Positions 31,572-40,722 of a stretch of 64,000 bases of DNA are shown here, one piece after another. The stretch covers positions 124,001 to 188,000 of the forward strand of contig NZ_JAQRFN010000004.1 of the NCBI RefSeq assembly GCF_028598555.1, in the 5' to 3' direction. The DNA is from Xenorhabdus anantnagensis (lineage in GTDB: Bacteria; Pseudomonadota; Gammaproteobacteria; Enterobacterales; Enterobacteriaceae). Numbering within the stretch: the stretch's first letter is position 1; every line of letters begins with the position of its first letter. The notes beneath the pieces are model-generated. The model saw nothing but the letters and a program-made list of their open reading frames with translations. It ran no database searches and was not told where the DNA came from. Position numbers and translations under genes: made by a program.

Positions 31572-32567
31572 TTATTTATTCAGCTCCCCATTTTGAGTCA
31601 TGATGCGTGCAGCTGCTGCTAATACATCGGGACGAGCATGGGCTTCTTTGTTATCCGGCTGAGTAAAGTAAGTAACCAAAACCAAAGGTGCACGCTTGGG
31701 GACTGGCCAAATCACCGCAATATCATTGGTTGTACCATAATTGCAGCGGCCTGTTTTATCTCCGACAACCCAACCTTTGGGCACTCCGGCGAGAATACTG
31801 GCATTACCGGTTGTATTTCCTTTTAACCATTCAATTAATTGTTCACGTTGTGTTGTAGCCAAAGCATTTCCAAGCGCTAAATTATACAAACTTTTTGCCA
31901 TGGCTTGTGGTGTGGAAGTATCACGTTCATCGCCTGGAATGGCGGTATTTAACTCAGGCTCTTGGCGATCGAGGCGAAAATAATTGTCACCAATAGCGCG
32001 AGCAAATTTTGTAACTTCACTTGGACCATTAAGTTGATTAAGAAGCAAATTCATAGCCGCATTATCACTATATTGTAGTGTTGCTGCGCTCAATTTTCCC
32101 AATGTCATACCATTTTTGAGATGTTTTTCTGTAATCGGGCTGTACTCAACAAGATCTGATTGTTGATAGTGAACTCGTTGGTTTAATAAGTGAGCATCTG
32201 TTTCGCTTTTTTTCAGAATAGCGGATACCGCCATCAACTTGCTGGTACTGCATAGAGGAAAACGTTCGTTTGCACGGTAAGTGATGGTGGAATGATCAGA
32301 CGTGTCTATCAACACCACACCAAGACGGCCATTAGCATTTTTTTCTAGCATGGAAAGCTGGTGGATAATCTCTTTTGTCTTGAGGGAATTTCTTGGGGAC
32401 GATATCTCATTTTGGTGAGAGGTTTGATCTTTCTGATGAGAAGCTTGATCTCGGTGAACAAATTGATTTTGCTGGATAGTCGCATTGGTTGGACAAGTGA
32501 ATAATACACTGAGCAAGGAAGCAAGAGCGGTCGTGAAACCTATCCGGTTTAATAAAGAAAGTCGCAC
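31572..32567 (-). CDS. Class A beta-lactamase (CTX-M/cefuroximase-like)
   Basis: A 331-residue periplasmic serine beta-lactamase. GTG 32567 is preferred as start: AAGGG lies ten bases upstream and a good signal peptide follows ([18 protein letters not shown], cleavage near TNA). All class A motifs are present: S107-T-S-K110 (Ambler 70-73), S167-D-N, E203-P-E-L-N (166-170) and K271-[34 protein letters not shown] and WLKGNTTG are close to CTX-M-type enzymes. Unlike those it has Arg at 237 and Cys at 238; with Cys69 (C106) this recreates the disulfide pair of KPC/NMC/SME enzymes. The mature N-terminus has about 30 extra Gln/His/Ser-rich residues with a short internal repeat. Spectrum cannot be predicted. 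No mobile element or ampR/penR-like regulator adjoins it. Confidence 0.93.
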   Translation of the reverse strand: MRLSLLNRIGFTTALASLLSVLFTCPTNATIQQNQFVHRDQASHQKDQTSHQNEISSPRNSLKTKEIIHQLSMLEKNANGRLGVVLIDTSDHSTITYRANERFPLCSTSKLMAVSAILKKSETDAHLLNQRVHYQQSDLVEYSPITEKHLKNGMTLGKLSAATLQYSDNAAMNLLLNQLNGPSEVTKFARAIGDNYFRLDRQEPELNTAIPGDERDTSTPQAMAKSLYNLALGNALATTQREQLIEWLKGNTTGNASILAGVPKGWVVGDKTGRCNYGTTNDIAVIWPVPKRAPLVLVTYFTQPDNKEAHARPDVLAAAARIMTQNGELNK

Positions 32568-32602
32568 GTGGGAAGCCCTTAGGGTTGATTGGGAAATCAA
32601 GT

Positions 32603-32631
32603 TATTAAACTGCCGCCAGAAATGGCGGCAG
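32603..32631 (-). terminator. rnb terminator
   Basis: A 9-bp GC-rich stem (CTGCCGCCA at 32610-32618 with its complement at 32623-32631, GAAA loop), followed on the minus strand by TTTAAT. It sits 50 bases after the rnb stop, just before the start of the beta-lactamase gene. Confidence 0.75.
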
Positions 32632-32680
32632 AGATGTTTTATAGATATTGCTGTTAACTGGTAAAGTTAACTGTATTAAC

Positions 32681-34618
32681 TTATACAGGACGCGCCACAA
32701 TATTGCGGGTTTCCATTCTGACCTCTTCAATACGGACATTGATGATGTCATTTAATTGGTGAACAGTTTCACCTTTAATCAATACGGAACCGGTTTCTTG
32801 ACTGCATTGAAGTTCATCACGAACAGCGTGCAAGAATGGTCCGGGAACAAAAGCGATGGCTCCGTTATCTACCAGTCGAACTCGCAAGCCACCACGGGTA
32901 ATGTCGATAATTTCTGCCGGGAATGTTTTATCTGTGCCAGCATGAGGTTGCAGGAAACGGGCATAGAGCCAGTCACCGACATCACGTTCTGCCATGCGGT
33001 TAGCTCGGCGACGGTCAGTCAATTGCAGACAAAGATCTTCAGTTGGTTTTTCTGCCTCAACTTGCTGAATAGTGGCTTTCAACAAGCGGTGATTGATAAT
33101 ATCGCTGTACTTACGGATAGGAGATGTCCAAGTAGCGTAAGCATCAAATCCTAGCCCAAAGTGCGGACCCGGTTCTGTTTTGATTTCGGCAAAAGTTTGG
33201 AAACGGCGGATGCGGCTATCCAAGAATTGCGTTGGTTTTCTATCCAGTTCACGACGCAGTTCACAGAAACCTTCCAGTTTCAGCAATGTTTCAGCATTAA
33301 CCTCAATCCCATGCTCTTTGAGAACTTCAACGGCTTGTTCAATCTGGGTAGGTTCGAAGCCCGTGTGGACGTTATAAATACCAAAGCCTAACTTATCACG
33401 CAGAATTTTAGCTGCACATAAATTCGCTGCGATCATGGCCTCTTCAACAATGCGGTTGGCTGAGCGGCGTTGTTCAATAACGATATCAACAACATTGCCA
33501 CCTTCATCAAGAATAAAGCGATAATCTGGGCGTTCTTTGAAAACCAGTGCGTTTTTCAGGCGCCAGTTATTGCGGCGCTCACACATCTTTTTCAGAAGCG
33601 TGATTTGGGTAGTAACGGCGTCTGACTCTGGCTTCCAACCCTCTTGGCCTTCTAACCAATCTGAGACTTCGTCATAAACCAGCTTAAATTTAGACTCAAC
33701 CCATGCAGCGAAGAATTGAATATCATCGCCTAACTGACCATCTTCCAGAATAGAAACCTGACAAACCAGAGCAGGGCGACGCACATTAGGGCGCAGAGAA
33801 CATAGGTTATCAGACAGCTCACGAGGGAGCATTGGAATATTGAAACCCGGCAGATAATTGGTGAAACAGCGCTGATAGGCAATTTTGTCCAGTTCGCTAC
33901 CCGCTTTGATATAAGCGGTGGGGTCTGCAATAGCAATAGAAAGTTTCAGGCTGCCATCATCATTTTTGGTGATATGCAGGGCATCATCCATATCTTCGGT
34001 TGTTGCACTATCAATAGTGACAAAATCAAGATCTGTCAGATCGATGCGTTCGACAGAACTGTCGTCCAGCTGGCAATCTGTCATTGCCGGAGCTTCATGT
34101 TCCAGACTGTGGCGGGTTAATGTGACCCACCATGGTGCGTAATGATCATCACCTTGCGTAATATAACCGGTAATTTCAGCATGAAAACCACGATCGCCTT
34201 TCAGGGGATGTCGGCGCATTTCGGCTACAGCCCAATCGCCATTTTCAAACGCATGGTTAACTTGGTCTGTAGGGCGGCAAAGGATGGCGTCTTTTAATAA
34301 TGGATGGTCAGGAATAATCCACAGTCGATTGTCATTTTCTTTCTTTAGGATCTTTCCTACAAAACGAGTCAGGAATGGTTCAATCAGAGATTCTGGCTCG
34401 GCAATCTCTTTATCTTTGTCTGTGTGAATAGCAGCGGTAATCCGATCACCGTGCATTACTTTCTTCATGTTGGGAGGCGGAATGAAATAACTTTTTTGGC
34501 CATCGACTTCTAAAAATCCAAAACCTTTCTCAGTTCCTTTAACTAAGCCTTCAACGCGCAGAGTTTTAGAGTGAAGTTGCTGTTTTAGCTGCGCAAGCAG
34601 CGGATTATTTTGAAACAT
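32681..34618 (-). CDS. rnb: Exoribonuclease II
   Basis: A 645-residue RNase II (E. coli 644), a processive 3'-5' hydrolytic RNase. Domain order is two cold-shock domains ([17 protein letters not shown] near residue 32), the RNB catalytic domain with the acidic cluster [13 protein letters not shown] near 210, and a C-terminal S1 domain ([14 protein letters not shown]). [11 protein letters not shown] and [17 protein letters not shown] are typical. The gene is complete with a terminator downstream. It borders the accessory island on its upstream side. Confidence 0.98.
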   Translation of the reverse strand: MFQNNPLLAQLKQQLHSKTLRVEGLVKGTEKGFGFLEVDGQKSYFIPPPNMKKVMHGDRITAAIHTDKDKEIAEPESLIEPFLTRFVGKILKKENDNRLWIIPDHPLLKDAILCRPTDQVNHAFENGDWAVAEMRRHPLKGDRGFHAEITGYITQGDDHYAPWWVTLTRHSLEHEAPAMTDCQLDDSSVERIDLTDLDFVTIDSATTEDMDDALHITKNDDGSLKLSIAIADPTAYIKAGSELDKIAYQRCFTNYLPGFNIPMLPRELSDNLCSLRPNVRRPALVCQVSILEDGQLGDDIQFFAAWVESKFKLVYDEVSDWLEGQEGWKPESDAVTTQITLLKKMCERRNNWRLKNALVFKERPDYRFILDEGGNVVDIVIEQRRSANRIVEEAMIAANLCAAKILRDKLGFGIYNVHTGFEPTQIEQAVEVLKEHGIEVNAETLLKLEGFCELRRELDRKPTQFLDSRIRRFQTFAEIKTEPGPHFGLGFDAYATWTSPIRKYSDIINHRLLKATIQQVEAEKPTEDLCLQLTDRRRANRMAERDVGDWLYARFLQPHAGTDKTFPAEIIDITRGGLRVRLVDNGAIAFVPGPFLHAVRDELQCSQETGSVLIKGETVHQLNDIINVRIEEVRMETRNIVARPV

Positions 34619-34763
34619 AATATCTGGAGAGTATGGGGTTATTATGGATAATTTTAGATAGTAGTTTTACGCGAATCGAAGGTATGGGGCAAGCAACATC
34701 TTAACAAAACAGGAAAATTTGTGGAGTAAGCCTAAAAATTGTATGTGGTATATACATAGAATG

Positions 34764-34857
34764 AGGTGATTTTATGGAAAAATCATCACGGAATCAGGAA
34801 AGCTATTGGATTAATGCATACATTAATGTTATGGGGTTGTACGCCCCAAAATCACCA
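34764..34857. repeat. Imperfect inverted-repeat element
   Basis: Outer arms GGTGATTTT (34765-34773) and AAAATCACC (34848-34856) enclose smaller palindromes, including ATTAATGCATACATTAAT and a GGGG/CCCC hairpin near 34833-34847. It may be a structured RNA, a MITE-like remnant or chance; no copy elsewhere in the window was noticed. Confidence 0.35.
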
Positions 34858-35156
34858 TGATGAATGAAATATCGCTTAGGCGTTTTAATATTGCTCTGCC
34901 AAGAAACTATCATTTTATACGATTATGTCTGTTACCGTCTGAATTGTAAATTCGTTGAATTTGACGTTAATGTCACAAGTGTTAGCACAATTAAAGGAAA
35001 TTCATCAGAAAAATACAAAATGATAAATTGTTAAATTTTACTTTCGACATAATTCCATTTTTTATATGTAATAACTTGTCTTTAATTCACTTTTCTTGTT
35101 GATATAAACTAAATTAAATAAATTTATTTAAATAATTAAAAATGTAAAGGTCGCTA

Positions 35157-35273
35157 ATGATGAGCCTTTATTTTTTTATGGATGTCATGATATTACATTT
35201 TTATTTATTTGTGTTAAATATTGTAACGTTTGCGTTAATTAAAATTGTTTTTCCTAGTGAGATTGTTATGTAA
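35157..35273 (+). CDS. Possible small hydrophobic peptide (38 residues)
   Basis: This reading frame has AAAGG six bases before tandem ATGs and ends at TAA 35273. The peptide is almost one membrane helix (LYFFMDVMILHFYLFVLNIV then TFALIKIVF). In such AT-rich DNA, short hydrophobic frames arise by chance, so only the ribosome site favours it. It could be a small membrane protein or type I toxin-like peptide; no antisense RNA was identified. Confidence 0.3.
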   Translation: MMSLYFFMDVMILHFYLFVLNIVTFALIKIVFPSEIVM

Positions 35274-35495
35274 TAGTGCAATTAATAATAAATGTTTTAA
35301 CGGCATATTGTTTTGTTTTTCATGGTGTTATTGTTATTTATTGATGGGTTTAAATTCCTCTTGATTAAAACTGGTAAAGATAATTTAGCGATGTGATTTA
35401 TTGTTATAAATAATTTTTTGATATTAAACCTTAAAAATAAATATCTTAACTGAAAATTAATATTACACTCGGCATCGTTTTTAAATGGAGCTGAT

Positions 35496-37232
35496 ATGGA
35501 TTCTTTTCAATTTTATTATCAGTGGGAATTGGATTATCTGCGACAACTTGAAAAAATGGTTGGTGAAGAAAAGCCCCATTTGGCAGAACACTTTAATGGC
35601 TATGATCCTGATATTGAAAGATTGAATCAAGGCTTTGCTGCTTTAATCGCACGTGTGCATCAGAAAGTGGATGATGCATTTCCAGAAATTACCCTGCCTC
35701 TGTTGCAACGATTAACCGCTCAATCTATCAAAGGGATACCTGCCACAAGTGTCGTTCAGTTCGATGGAAGAGAAGGGTTTGACTTTTCCTGCACACTGCC
35801 GAGAGGCTCTGAAGTTTCATCAGGGGCGGGAGTGACGTTTGCGACGTCCAGAGACTGTCATATTGAACCGCTGATATTGCTGGCGCGGAATATCACTTAT
35901 CAGGCAGAAACCACCCTAATCACCCTCACGTTCCAATATATTGGCAAGGATGATCACTGGCCTATTCGTCCTATCAGCTTATTTCTCAGCCCCAATGAAG
36001 CGGTGGCCGATACATTGATGCTTGCCCTGTGCCGCTTTTTACAGCGCGCAGAGCTGCGCCACAACGGGTTGACTTATCCGGTCGAACCTTTCTGGTTTGA
36101 ACCGCTGTCCGGTACTTCCCGGCTGATTTTATCACCGCCGATTTCAGCAGCAGGTAACTGGGCACCGCAAATGCTGATGGAATCCCTCTACTTGCCCCAT
36201 GTTCATCATTTTTTGACGCTGGCCTTACCTACGGTAATGCGCAGCCGATTATCCATGACGGAAAGCCAGCAGTTCAGCGTGACGCTGAAACTTAATGATG
36301 TCTTACCTTTGTCTGAGGCGCAATTGGCTGATGCTTTCCAGCCCCATTGTGTCCCCGTCGTAAACCTTGAACGTCGGTCGCAGGTGACACAGACCTTTGC
36401 GCCAGATACTGCTCGTTATCCCCTGCCTTTGCCGTCTGGACAGGGACTCCTGCATATGACTGACCTCCGGTTAAAAGATGAACCCGGTAAAGAACGCGGC
36501 AAGCGATCTCAGTTTTATCCGATGAGCCAATTCACTCATTTTTTTCGTAATGCTGATGAAGAAGTTTGGTTCTATGCACTGGACATTACCCGTGATGCGT
36601 TGGGGCATTTGGAGTATGCACTCATGTTTTACGACTGCCATGCCCGGCCGATGGAACAGCCACCAGAGCAGGAATTTACCTGCCATTTTGTGGCGTTCGA
36701 TACAGGCTTGCCGACATTGGCCGTGGGCGATATCTGCCACGCGAGCGAGGATATTCCTGATGGCCTGCAAGTCAAAAACCTGACGCCCACCGCGCCCAGC
36801 TATCCGCCGGTCACGGACTCTTCACGATACTGGGGGTTGCTGTCACACCATGCCGCAAACGGTTTCTGGCTGAACTCGGTATCCGCTCTCAAGCAATTAC
36901 TGTGGGATTACGATTTTTATGCTGACCTTGACCGTCATACCCATCGCAATATCCAACGGTTAACCGCAGGTATTTTAGCGATTCAATCCACGCCCGGTGA
37001 CTGGCTGATCCGTGGCGTCCCTTACCGCTGTGTGCATGTCGAACTGACATTGGAGGAATCGGTTTATACCTGTCAGGGAGAACTGTTCCGGTTTGCCAAT
37101 GCCTTGTACCAGTTTTTGCCGTTCTGTCTTACCGAAGATATGCGTATGCGAATGAGTGTCATCGGGAATGCTTCCAATATCCGCTGGCTTTTATCGCCTT
37201 GTCCGCTTCAAGGGTATCGCCCGATTATGTGA
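35496..37232 (+). CDS. TssF/VasA-like type VI secretion baseplate protein (orphan copy)
   Basis: A 578-residue protein whose N-terminus (FYYQWELDYLRQLEKMVGEE, then DIERLNQGFAALIARVHQKVDDAFPEI) matches the TssF family, as does the Pro/Phe-rich middle. TssF normally joins TssE, TssG and TssK in the T6SS baseplate around the VgrG spike. Here no tssE, tssG, tssK, sheath or ClpV gene accompanies it. It heads a VgrG-adaptor-PAAR-Rhs set, with vgrG starting 11 bases after its stop. It may be a cargo-specific baseplate variant or a paralogue copied with the island. Length is near the family norm. Strand and spacing imply an operon. Confidence 0.85.
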   Translation: MDSFQFYYQWELDYLRQLEKMVGEEKPHLAEHFNGYDPDIERLNQGFAALIARVHQKVDDAFPEITLPLLQRLTAQSIKGIPATSVVQFDGREGFDFSCTLPRGSEVSSGAGVTFATSRDCHIEPLILLARNITYQAETTLITLTFQYIGKDDHWPIRPISLFLSPNEAVADTLMLALCRFLQRAELRHNGLTYPVEPFWFEPLSGTSRLILSPPISAAGNWAPQMLMESLYLPHVHHFLTLALPTVMRSRLSMTESQQFSVTLKLNDVLPLSEAQLADAFQPHCVPVVNLERRSQVTQTFAPDTARYPLPLPSGQGLLHMTDLRLKDEPGKERGKRSQFYPMSQFTHFFRNADEEVWFYALDITRDALGHLEYALMFYDCHARPMEQPPEQEFTCHFVAFDTGLPTLAVGDICHASEDIPDGLQVKNLTPTAPSYPPVTDSSRYWGLLSHHAANGFWLNSVSALKQLLWDYDFYADLDRHTHRNIQRLTAGILAIQSTPGDWLIRGVPYRCVHVELTLEESVYTCQGELFRFANALYQFLPFCLTEDMRMRMSVIGNASNIRWLLSPCPLQGYRPIM

Positions 37233-37243
37233 GGAGCTGCAAA

Positions 37244-39133
37244 ATGGATGGATTAGTGTTTACTTGCCAGATAGGTGCGCTACCAGCCACAACTTTTCAG
37301 GTGGTGAATTTCAGTTTACAGGAAGGGCTGTCACAGCTTTATCACCTGTCTTTGACCGTGGTCAGTCCGCTTAACAGTGTGGTACTCAATGATCAATTGG
37401 GCACCTATGCTTCTCTGACCATTACCTGTAATGGCAAAGTGGATCGCACGGTCAAAGGCATCGTGGCTGGCGCTTCGCAGGGCAATACGGACGGGCGGCA
37501 GACTTACTATACATTTAGCATCCGACCGGAGATGTGGCGGATGACGCTTCATCAGGACAGTCGTCTTTTTCAGCGTGAATCCGTACCGGACATGCTGAAA
37601 AAACTGCTGAAAGAACATCGCGTCAAGTCGGACAGCAAGTTTTATGATGACAGTGATCACCACCCCGTTCGGGAATACACCACACAGAAACGCGAATCTG
37701 CCTATGACTTTTGGTGCCGGTTGGCGGCGGAAGAGGGGATTGCTTTCTGGTTTGAGGAAGAACAACTGTTTTTCAGTGACTCCCATTTGGGAATGACCGC
37801 GGATCTTAACCTGACTTACAACACTCAGCCCAATACCGATGATAAAGATACTACCGCTTGGCAGTGGCAATACGGGGAATACCTTTGTCCGGATGAATAT
37901 ATCCATAAGGATTACAACTATCTTCGGCCTTCCCAGCCCTTGCAGACTCAGACAAAGCTACCCCAAGGCGGACGTCATTCAATATTTGAAAGTTATGGGC
38001 GTTTTCCGGGGAGTAAAGAAGGTAATCCGTTGGGTGAAGTGCGCCTTAACCAACTGAACAGCGAAAGTAAGCAGGGCTCAACTCAAACCAATTGTATTCA
38101 GTTGCGCCCCGGCAAAATTTTTATCCTGAAATCCCATCCCATTGCATCTATGAATGACCGCTGGCAGGTGGTGACCGTGAATCACTATGGTTCCCAGCCA
38201 CAGGCGGCAGGTATTGCGGGTGAAGGCACTACGCTGACCAATAACGTCACTTTTATTCCGGGGAAAGACGACTGGCGGCCGCCGTACCGTTACAAACCGC
38301 TGGCCGACGGGGATGAACTGGCAACAGTAGTGGGACCGCCGGGGGAAGAGATTTTTGTCAACGAGCACGGTGCCATTAAAGTGCATTTTCACTGGAATCG
38401 TCATGATGAAGCGGGGGATGGCTCATCGTGCTGGGTACGAGTGGCACAGGGCTGGAACGGCAATGGCTTCGGTTTTATGGCGATACCGCGTATTGGTCAG
38501 GAAGTCATTATCTCTTACCTGAACGGTGACATTGACCGTCCTATTGTGACGGGGTGTAACTACAATGGCCTGAACCGTCCGCCGCTCGATTTACCCGCAC
38601 AGAAAACCCGCACCACCTTCAAGACGCGTACCCATAAAGGTGAGGGATTCAATGAACTGCGGTTTGAGGATGCGAAAGGCAGTGAAGAAGTGTTTATTCA
38701 TGCCCAGAAGGATATGAATACCAAAGTGTTAAATAACCGTACCACGCAGGTGCAGGGTAATCACACCGAAACGATTGACGGTAATCAGGCCGTTGTTGTG
38801 AAAAAAAATAAACAGGAAATGGTGCAACTGAGCAGTACTGAAACCGTTGGGCAGGCCAAAACCCTGACGGTGGGTATGGCTTATACCATTACCGTAGGTG
38901 CCAATATGAAGACCTCCGTCTCCATGAGCCAAAACGAAACGGTCGGTATGCAAAAAAGTATTTCCGTGGGGCAAAAACTGACTATCTCGGCCGGTAAGGT
39001 GATCGAACTGAAATGCGGTAACAGCACATTGCGCATGGACAGCAGCGGTAAAATTACCATCAAAGGGAAAACGTTTCTGTTTGATGCCAGCGGCCCTGTG
39101 CAAATCCATGGCAAAGACATTGATTTGAACTAA
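37244..39133 (+). CDS. vgrG: VgrG spike protein
   Basis: A 629-residue T6SS spike (gp27-gp5 fold). The gp27-like part covers about residues 1-370 (QEGLSQLYHLSLTVVS, YDFWCRLAAEEGIAFWFEE). The OB-fold gp5 domain follows (GPPGEEIFVNEHGAIKVHFH, SCWVRVAQGWNGNGFGFMAIPRIGQEVI). A beta-helix of repeated V-G-T strands leads to the end (DASGPVQIHGKDIDLN), with no extra effector domain. ATG 37244 is chosen because GAGGAG lies seven bases upstream and the sequence begins MDGLVFTCQ. It should carry the PAAR-like protein and the Rhs effector encoded downstream. Confidence 0.95.
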   Translation: MDGLVFTCQIGALPATTFQVVNFSLQEGLSQLYHLSLTVVSPLNSVVLNDQLGTYASLTITCNGKVDRTVKGIVAGASQGNTDGRQTYYTFSIRPEMWRMTLHQDSRLFQRESVPDMLKKLLKEHRVKSDSKFYDDSDHHPVREYTTQKRESAYDFWCRLAAEEGIAFWFEEEQLFFSDSHLGMTADLNLTYNTQPNTDDKDTTAWQWQYGEYLCPDEYIHKDYNYLRPSQPLQTQTKLPQGGRHSIFESYGRFPGSKEGNPLGEVRLNQLNSESKQGSTQTNCIQLRPGKIFILKSHPIASMNDRWQVVTVNHYGSQPQAAGIAGEGTTLTNNVTFIPGKDDWRPPYRYKPLADGDELATVVGPPGEEIFVNEHGAIKVHFHWNRHDEAGDGSSCWVRVAQGWNGNGFGFMAIPRIGQEVIISYLNGDIDRPIVTGCNYNGLNRPPLDLPAQKTRTTFKTRTHKGEGFNELRFEDAKGSEEVFIHAQKDMNTKVLNNRTTQVQGNHTETIDGNQAVVVKKNKQEMVQLSSTETVGQAKTLTVGMAYTITVGANMKTSVSMSQNETVGMQKSISVGQKLTISAGKVIELKCGNSTLRMDSSGKITIKGKTFLFDASGPVQIHGKDIDLN

Positions 39134-39145
39134 GGAGACAGGACG

Positions 39146-40366
39146 GTGGAATTCAAAAATCTCACCCCTTTTTCGGTGATGAACTACCGGATGTTGGATA
39201 CCGAAGATCAGGAATACGATGTTATTGCCATGAAAGTGGGTTATCAGCTGTTGCCCGCAGGGAAGGGTGAATATCTGGCTGAACTGCTGCCGGTGATGGA
39301 TTTGTGCGTGCAGGATCAATATCGGGGAGGGCTGAACATCTCGCAGGTATTGCAGGAAAGTGATCTGGCACCGTTTAAACCTAAATGTGACGTGATCGTC
39401 AATGGTACGGCTTATGCGCCGGAAGGCAAGCCTTGTCCCTCTTTTCCTATTCGCCTGTCAGTAACGGATGCCAATGGCGACATTTTACTGGATAAGACAC
39501 TGAATATTACAGGTGAACGGGAATTTTTCCGCCCCGATAACGGACAATGGCAGCTTTCTGATCCTAAACCATTTAACCGTTTACCGCTTGATTATCGTTA
39601 TGCCTTTGGCGGGGGATGCCGGATTGAAGCCGAGGATGATAAAGCGGCGAAAGAATTAACAGAGGAAGATAAGCTCTCTCCTGAACAACGCAGCCAACAC
39701 CCCGATGGCGAAAAGGCTCCCATAGCTCATGCAGTTTATGAATACAATCCCATTGGTGCAGGGTTTGTTTTGCCGTGGTATGCGAAGGCGAAAGATCTGC
39801 CTCGTTATCCGGCACCACGTATTATCCATCCGAATGCATCAATAACCGCACACCATTTTACTGATATGCTGGCAGGCCGTTTCTCAGCCACCGAGCCAGC
39901 CTGTCAACCGCAGGGTATGGGCGTTATTGGGCGGGCGTGGTTACCACGGCGAACACTGGCCGGAACGTATGATCAAACATGGCTGGAACAACGCCATCCC
40001 TATCTGCCACAGGATTTTGATTTCGGTTACTGGAATGGTGCCCCGCAGGATCAACAAATTAATTGGCCATCTACCGATATTTCACTGCAACTGACTAACC
40101 TGACTCCAGATGGCTCTTTGCAAACCCAATTGCCGGGGCATCGTCCTTTTATCCTGTTCCGCATGGAGGATGGTGCTCTTTTTCCGGTTCTGATGAACCT
40201 CGATACCCTGATTATTGATACCGATGCAATGACACTGGAGCTGACTTTTCGTCTGCATTTCAGCATTGACTTCCCTATCCGAGTGGCGGAAGCCCGGTTT
40301 GAAATAAACCCCAAAGCCCCCTTAATTACATTTGTACCTGAACAGGAGCAGGATCATGGCGGATAA
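39146..40366 (+). CDS. DUF2169 T6SS adaptor/chaperone
   Basis: A 406-residue protein starting at GTG 39146 with an AAGGAGA ribosome site. EFKNLTPFSVMNYRMLD, FKPKCDVIVNGTAYAPEG and YRYAFGGGCRIEAED match DUF2169. Members of this family are encoded next to VgrG and PAAR-type effectors and act as adaptors that load the effector; in Agrobacterium a DUF2169 protein is required for Tde2. Placed between vgrG and the PAAR-like gene, with an 11-base overlap to the latter, it probably loads the Rhs cargo. Confidence 0.85.
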   Translation: MEFKNLTPFSVMNYRMLDTEDQEYDVIAMKVGYQLLPAGKGEYLAELLPVMDLCVQDQYRGGLNISQVLQESDLAPFKPKCDVIVNGTAYAPEGKPCPSFPIRLSVTDANGDILLDKTLNITGEREFFRPDNGQWQLSDPKPFNRLPLDYRYAFGGGCRIEAEDDKAAKELTEEDKLSPEQRSQHPDGEKAPIAHAVYEYNPIGAGFVLPWYAKAKDLPRYPAPRIIHPNASITAHHFTDMLAGRFSATEPACQPQGMGVIGRAWLPRRTLAGTYDQTWLEQRHPYLPQDFDFGYWNGAPQDQQINWPSTDISLQLTNLTPDGSLQTQLPGHRPFILFRMEDGALFPVLMNLDTLIIDTDAMTLELTFRLHFSIDFPIRVAEARFEINPKAPLITFVPEQEQDHGG

Positions 40367-40712
40367 TTATATTGCCCGCAAAGATACCCAATGGCTAATT
40401 ATCAGTCTGGTTCCCGATGTCTGCAAAACCCCGATGGGACCGGCCACTCCTCCAATTCCTTATCCTGTTATCGCCAAACTGGAAGACTCCTCTGCACCCG
40501 TCACATCGGTACGGGCAAACAGGCAGCCAGTGGTGGTATTTGGGCAAAGTTTTGTCCCGCAGACGTTGGGGGATGAAGCGGGTACGGCTACAGGGGTTAA
40601 AAGTGGCACGGTGGGGGGAAAATGTCACCCAAAAGAGCATACGCAAACGGTACGGGCGGGTGGCAAATTGACATTGCGCCATATGGATAAATTCTGGATG
40701 AATGGGGCGTAA
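40356..40712 (+). CDS. DUF4150 PAAR-like tip protein
   Basis: A 118-residue protein beginning MADNYIARKD (ATG 40356, behind CAGGAGCAGG). CKTPMGPATPPIPYPV, GDEAGTATGVKSGTVGG and the closing MDKFWMNGA are typical of DUF4150, the PAAR-like fold that caps the VgrG spike. It overlaps the DUF2169 gene by 11 bases and ends 10 bases before the Rhs gene. Encoding the tip separately from the Rhs protein differs from PAAR-Rhs fusions. Confidence 0.88.
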   Translation: MADNYIARKDTQWLIISLVPDVCKTPMGPATPPIPYPVIAKLEDSSAPVTSVRANRQPVVVFGQSFVPQTLGDEAGTATGVKSGTVGGKCHPKEHTQTVRAGGKLTLRHMDKFWMNGA

Positions 40713-40722
40713 GGAGGGAAAT

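Larger units (their letters stand above)
34619..35495. other. 877-base AT-rich region upstream of the T6SS cargo island
   Basis: A long low-GC stretch between rnb (minus) and the TssF-like gene (plus). It holds an imperfect inverted-repeat element (34764-34857) and one small hydrophobic reading frame with a ribosome site (35157-35273), listed separately. A weak promoter-like pair (TTGATA at 35418, ATATCT at 35441) lies before the TssF-like gene. No integrase, transposase or tRNA attachment site is visible. The composition is typical of silenced, horizontally gained DNA. Confidence 0.5.

Noticed and set aside
35418-35446. Promoter for the T6SS cargo operon (TTGATA/ATATCT)
   Set aside because: In DNA this AT-rich such matches are expected by chance, so it is mentioned only as a weak possibility and not listed as a feature.
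37331-37906. 191-codon minus-strand frame within vgrG
   Set aside because: Antisense shadow of vgrG, and the true frame has full family motifs.
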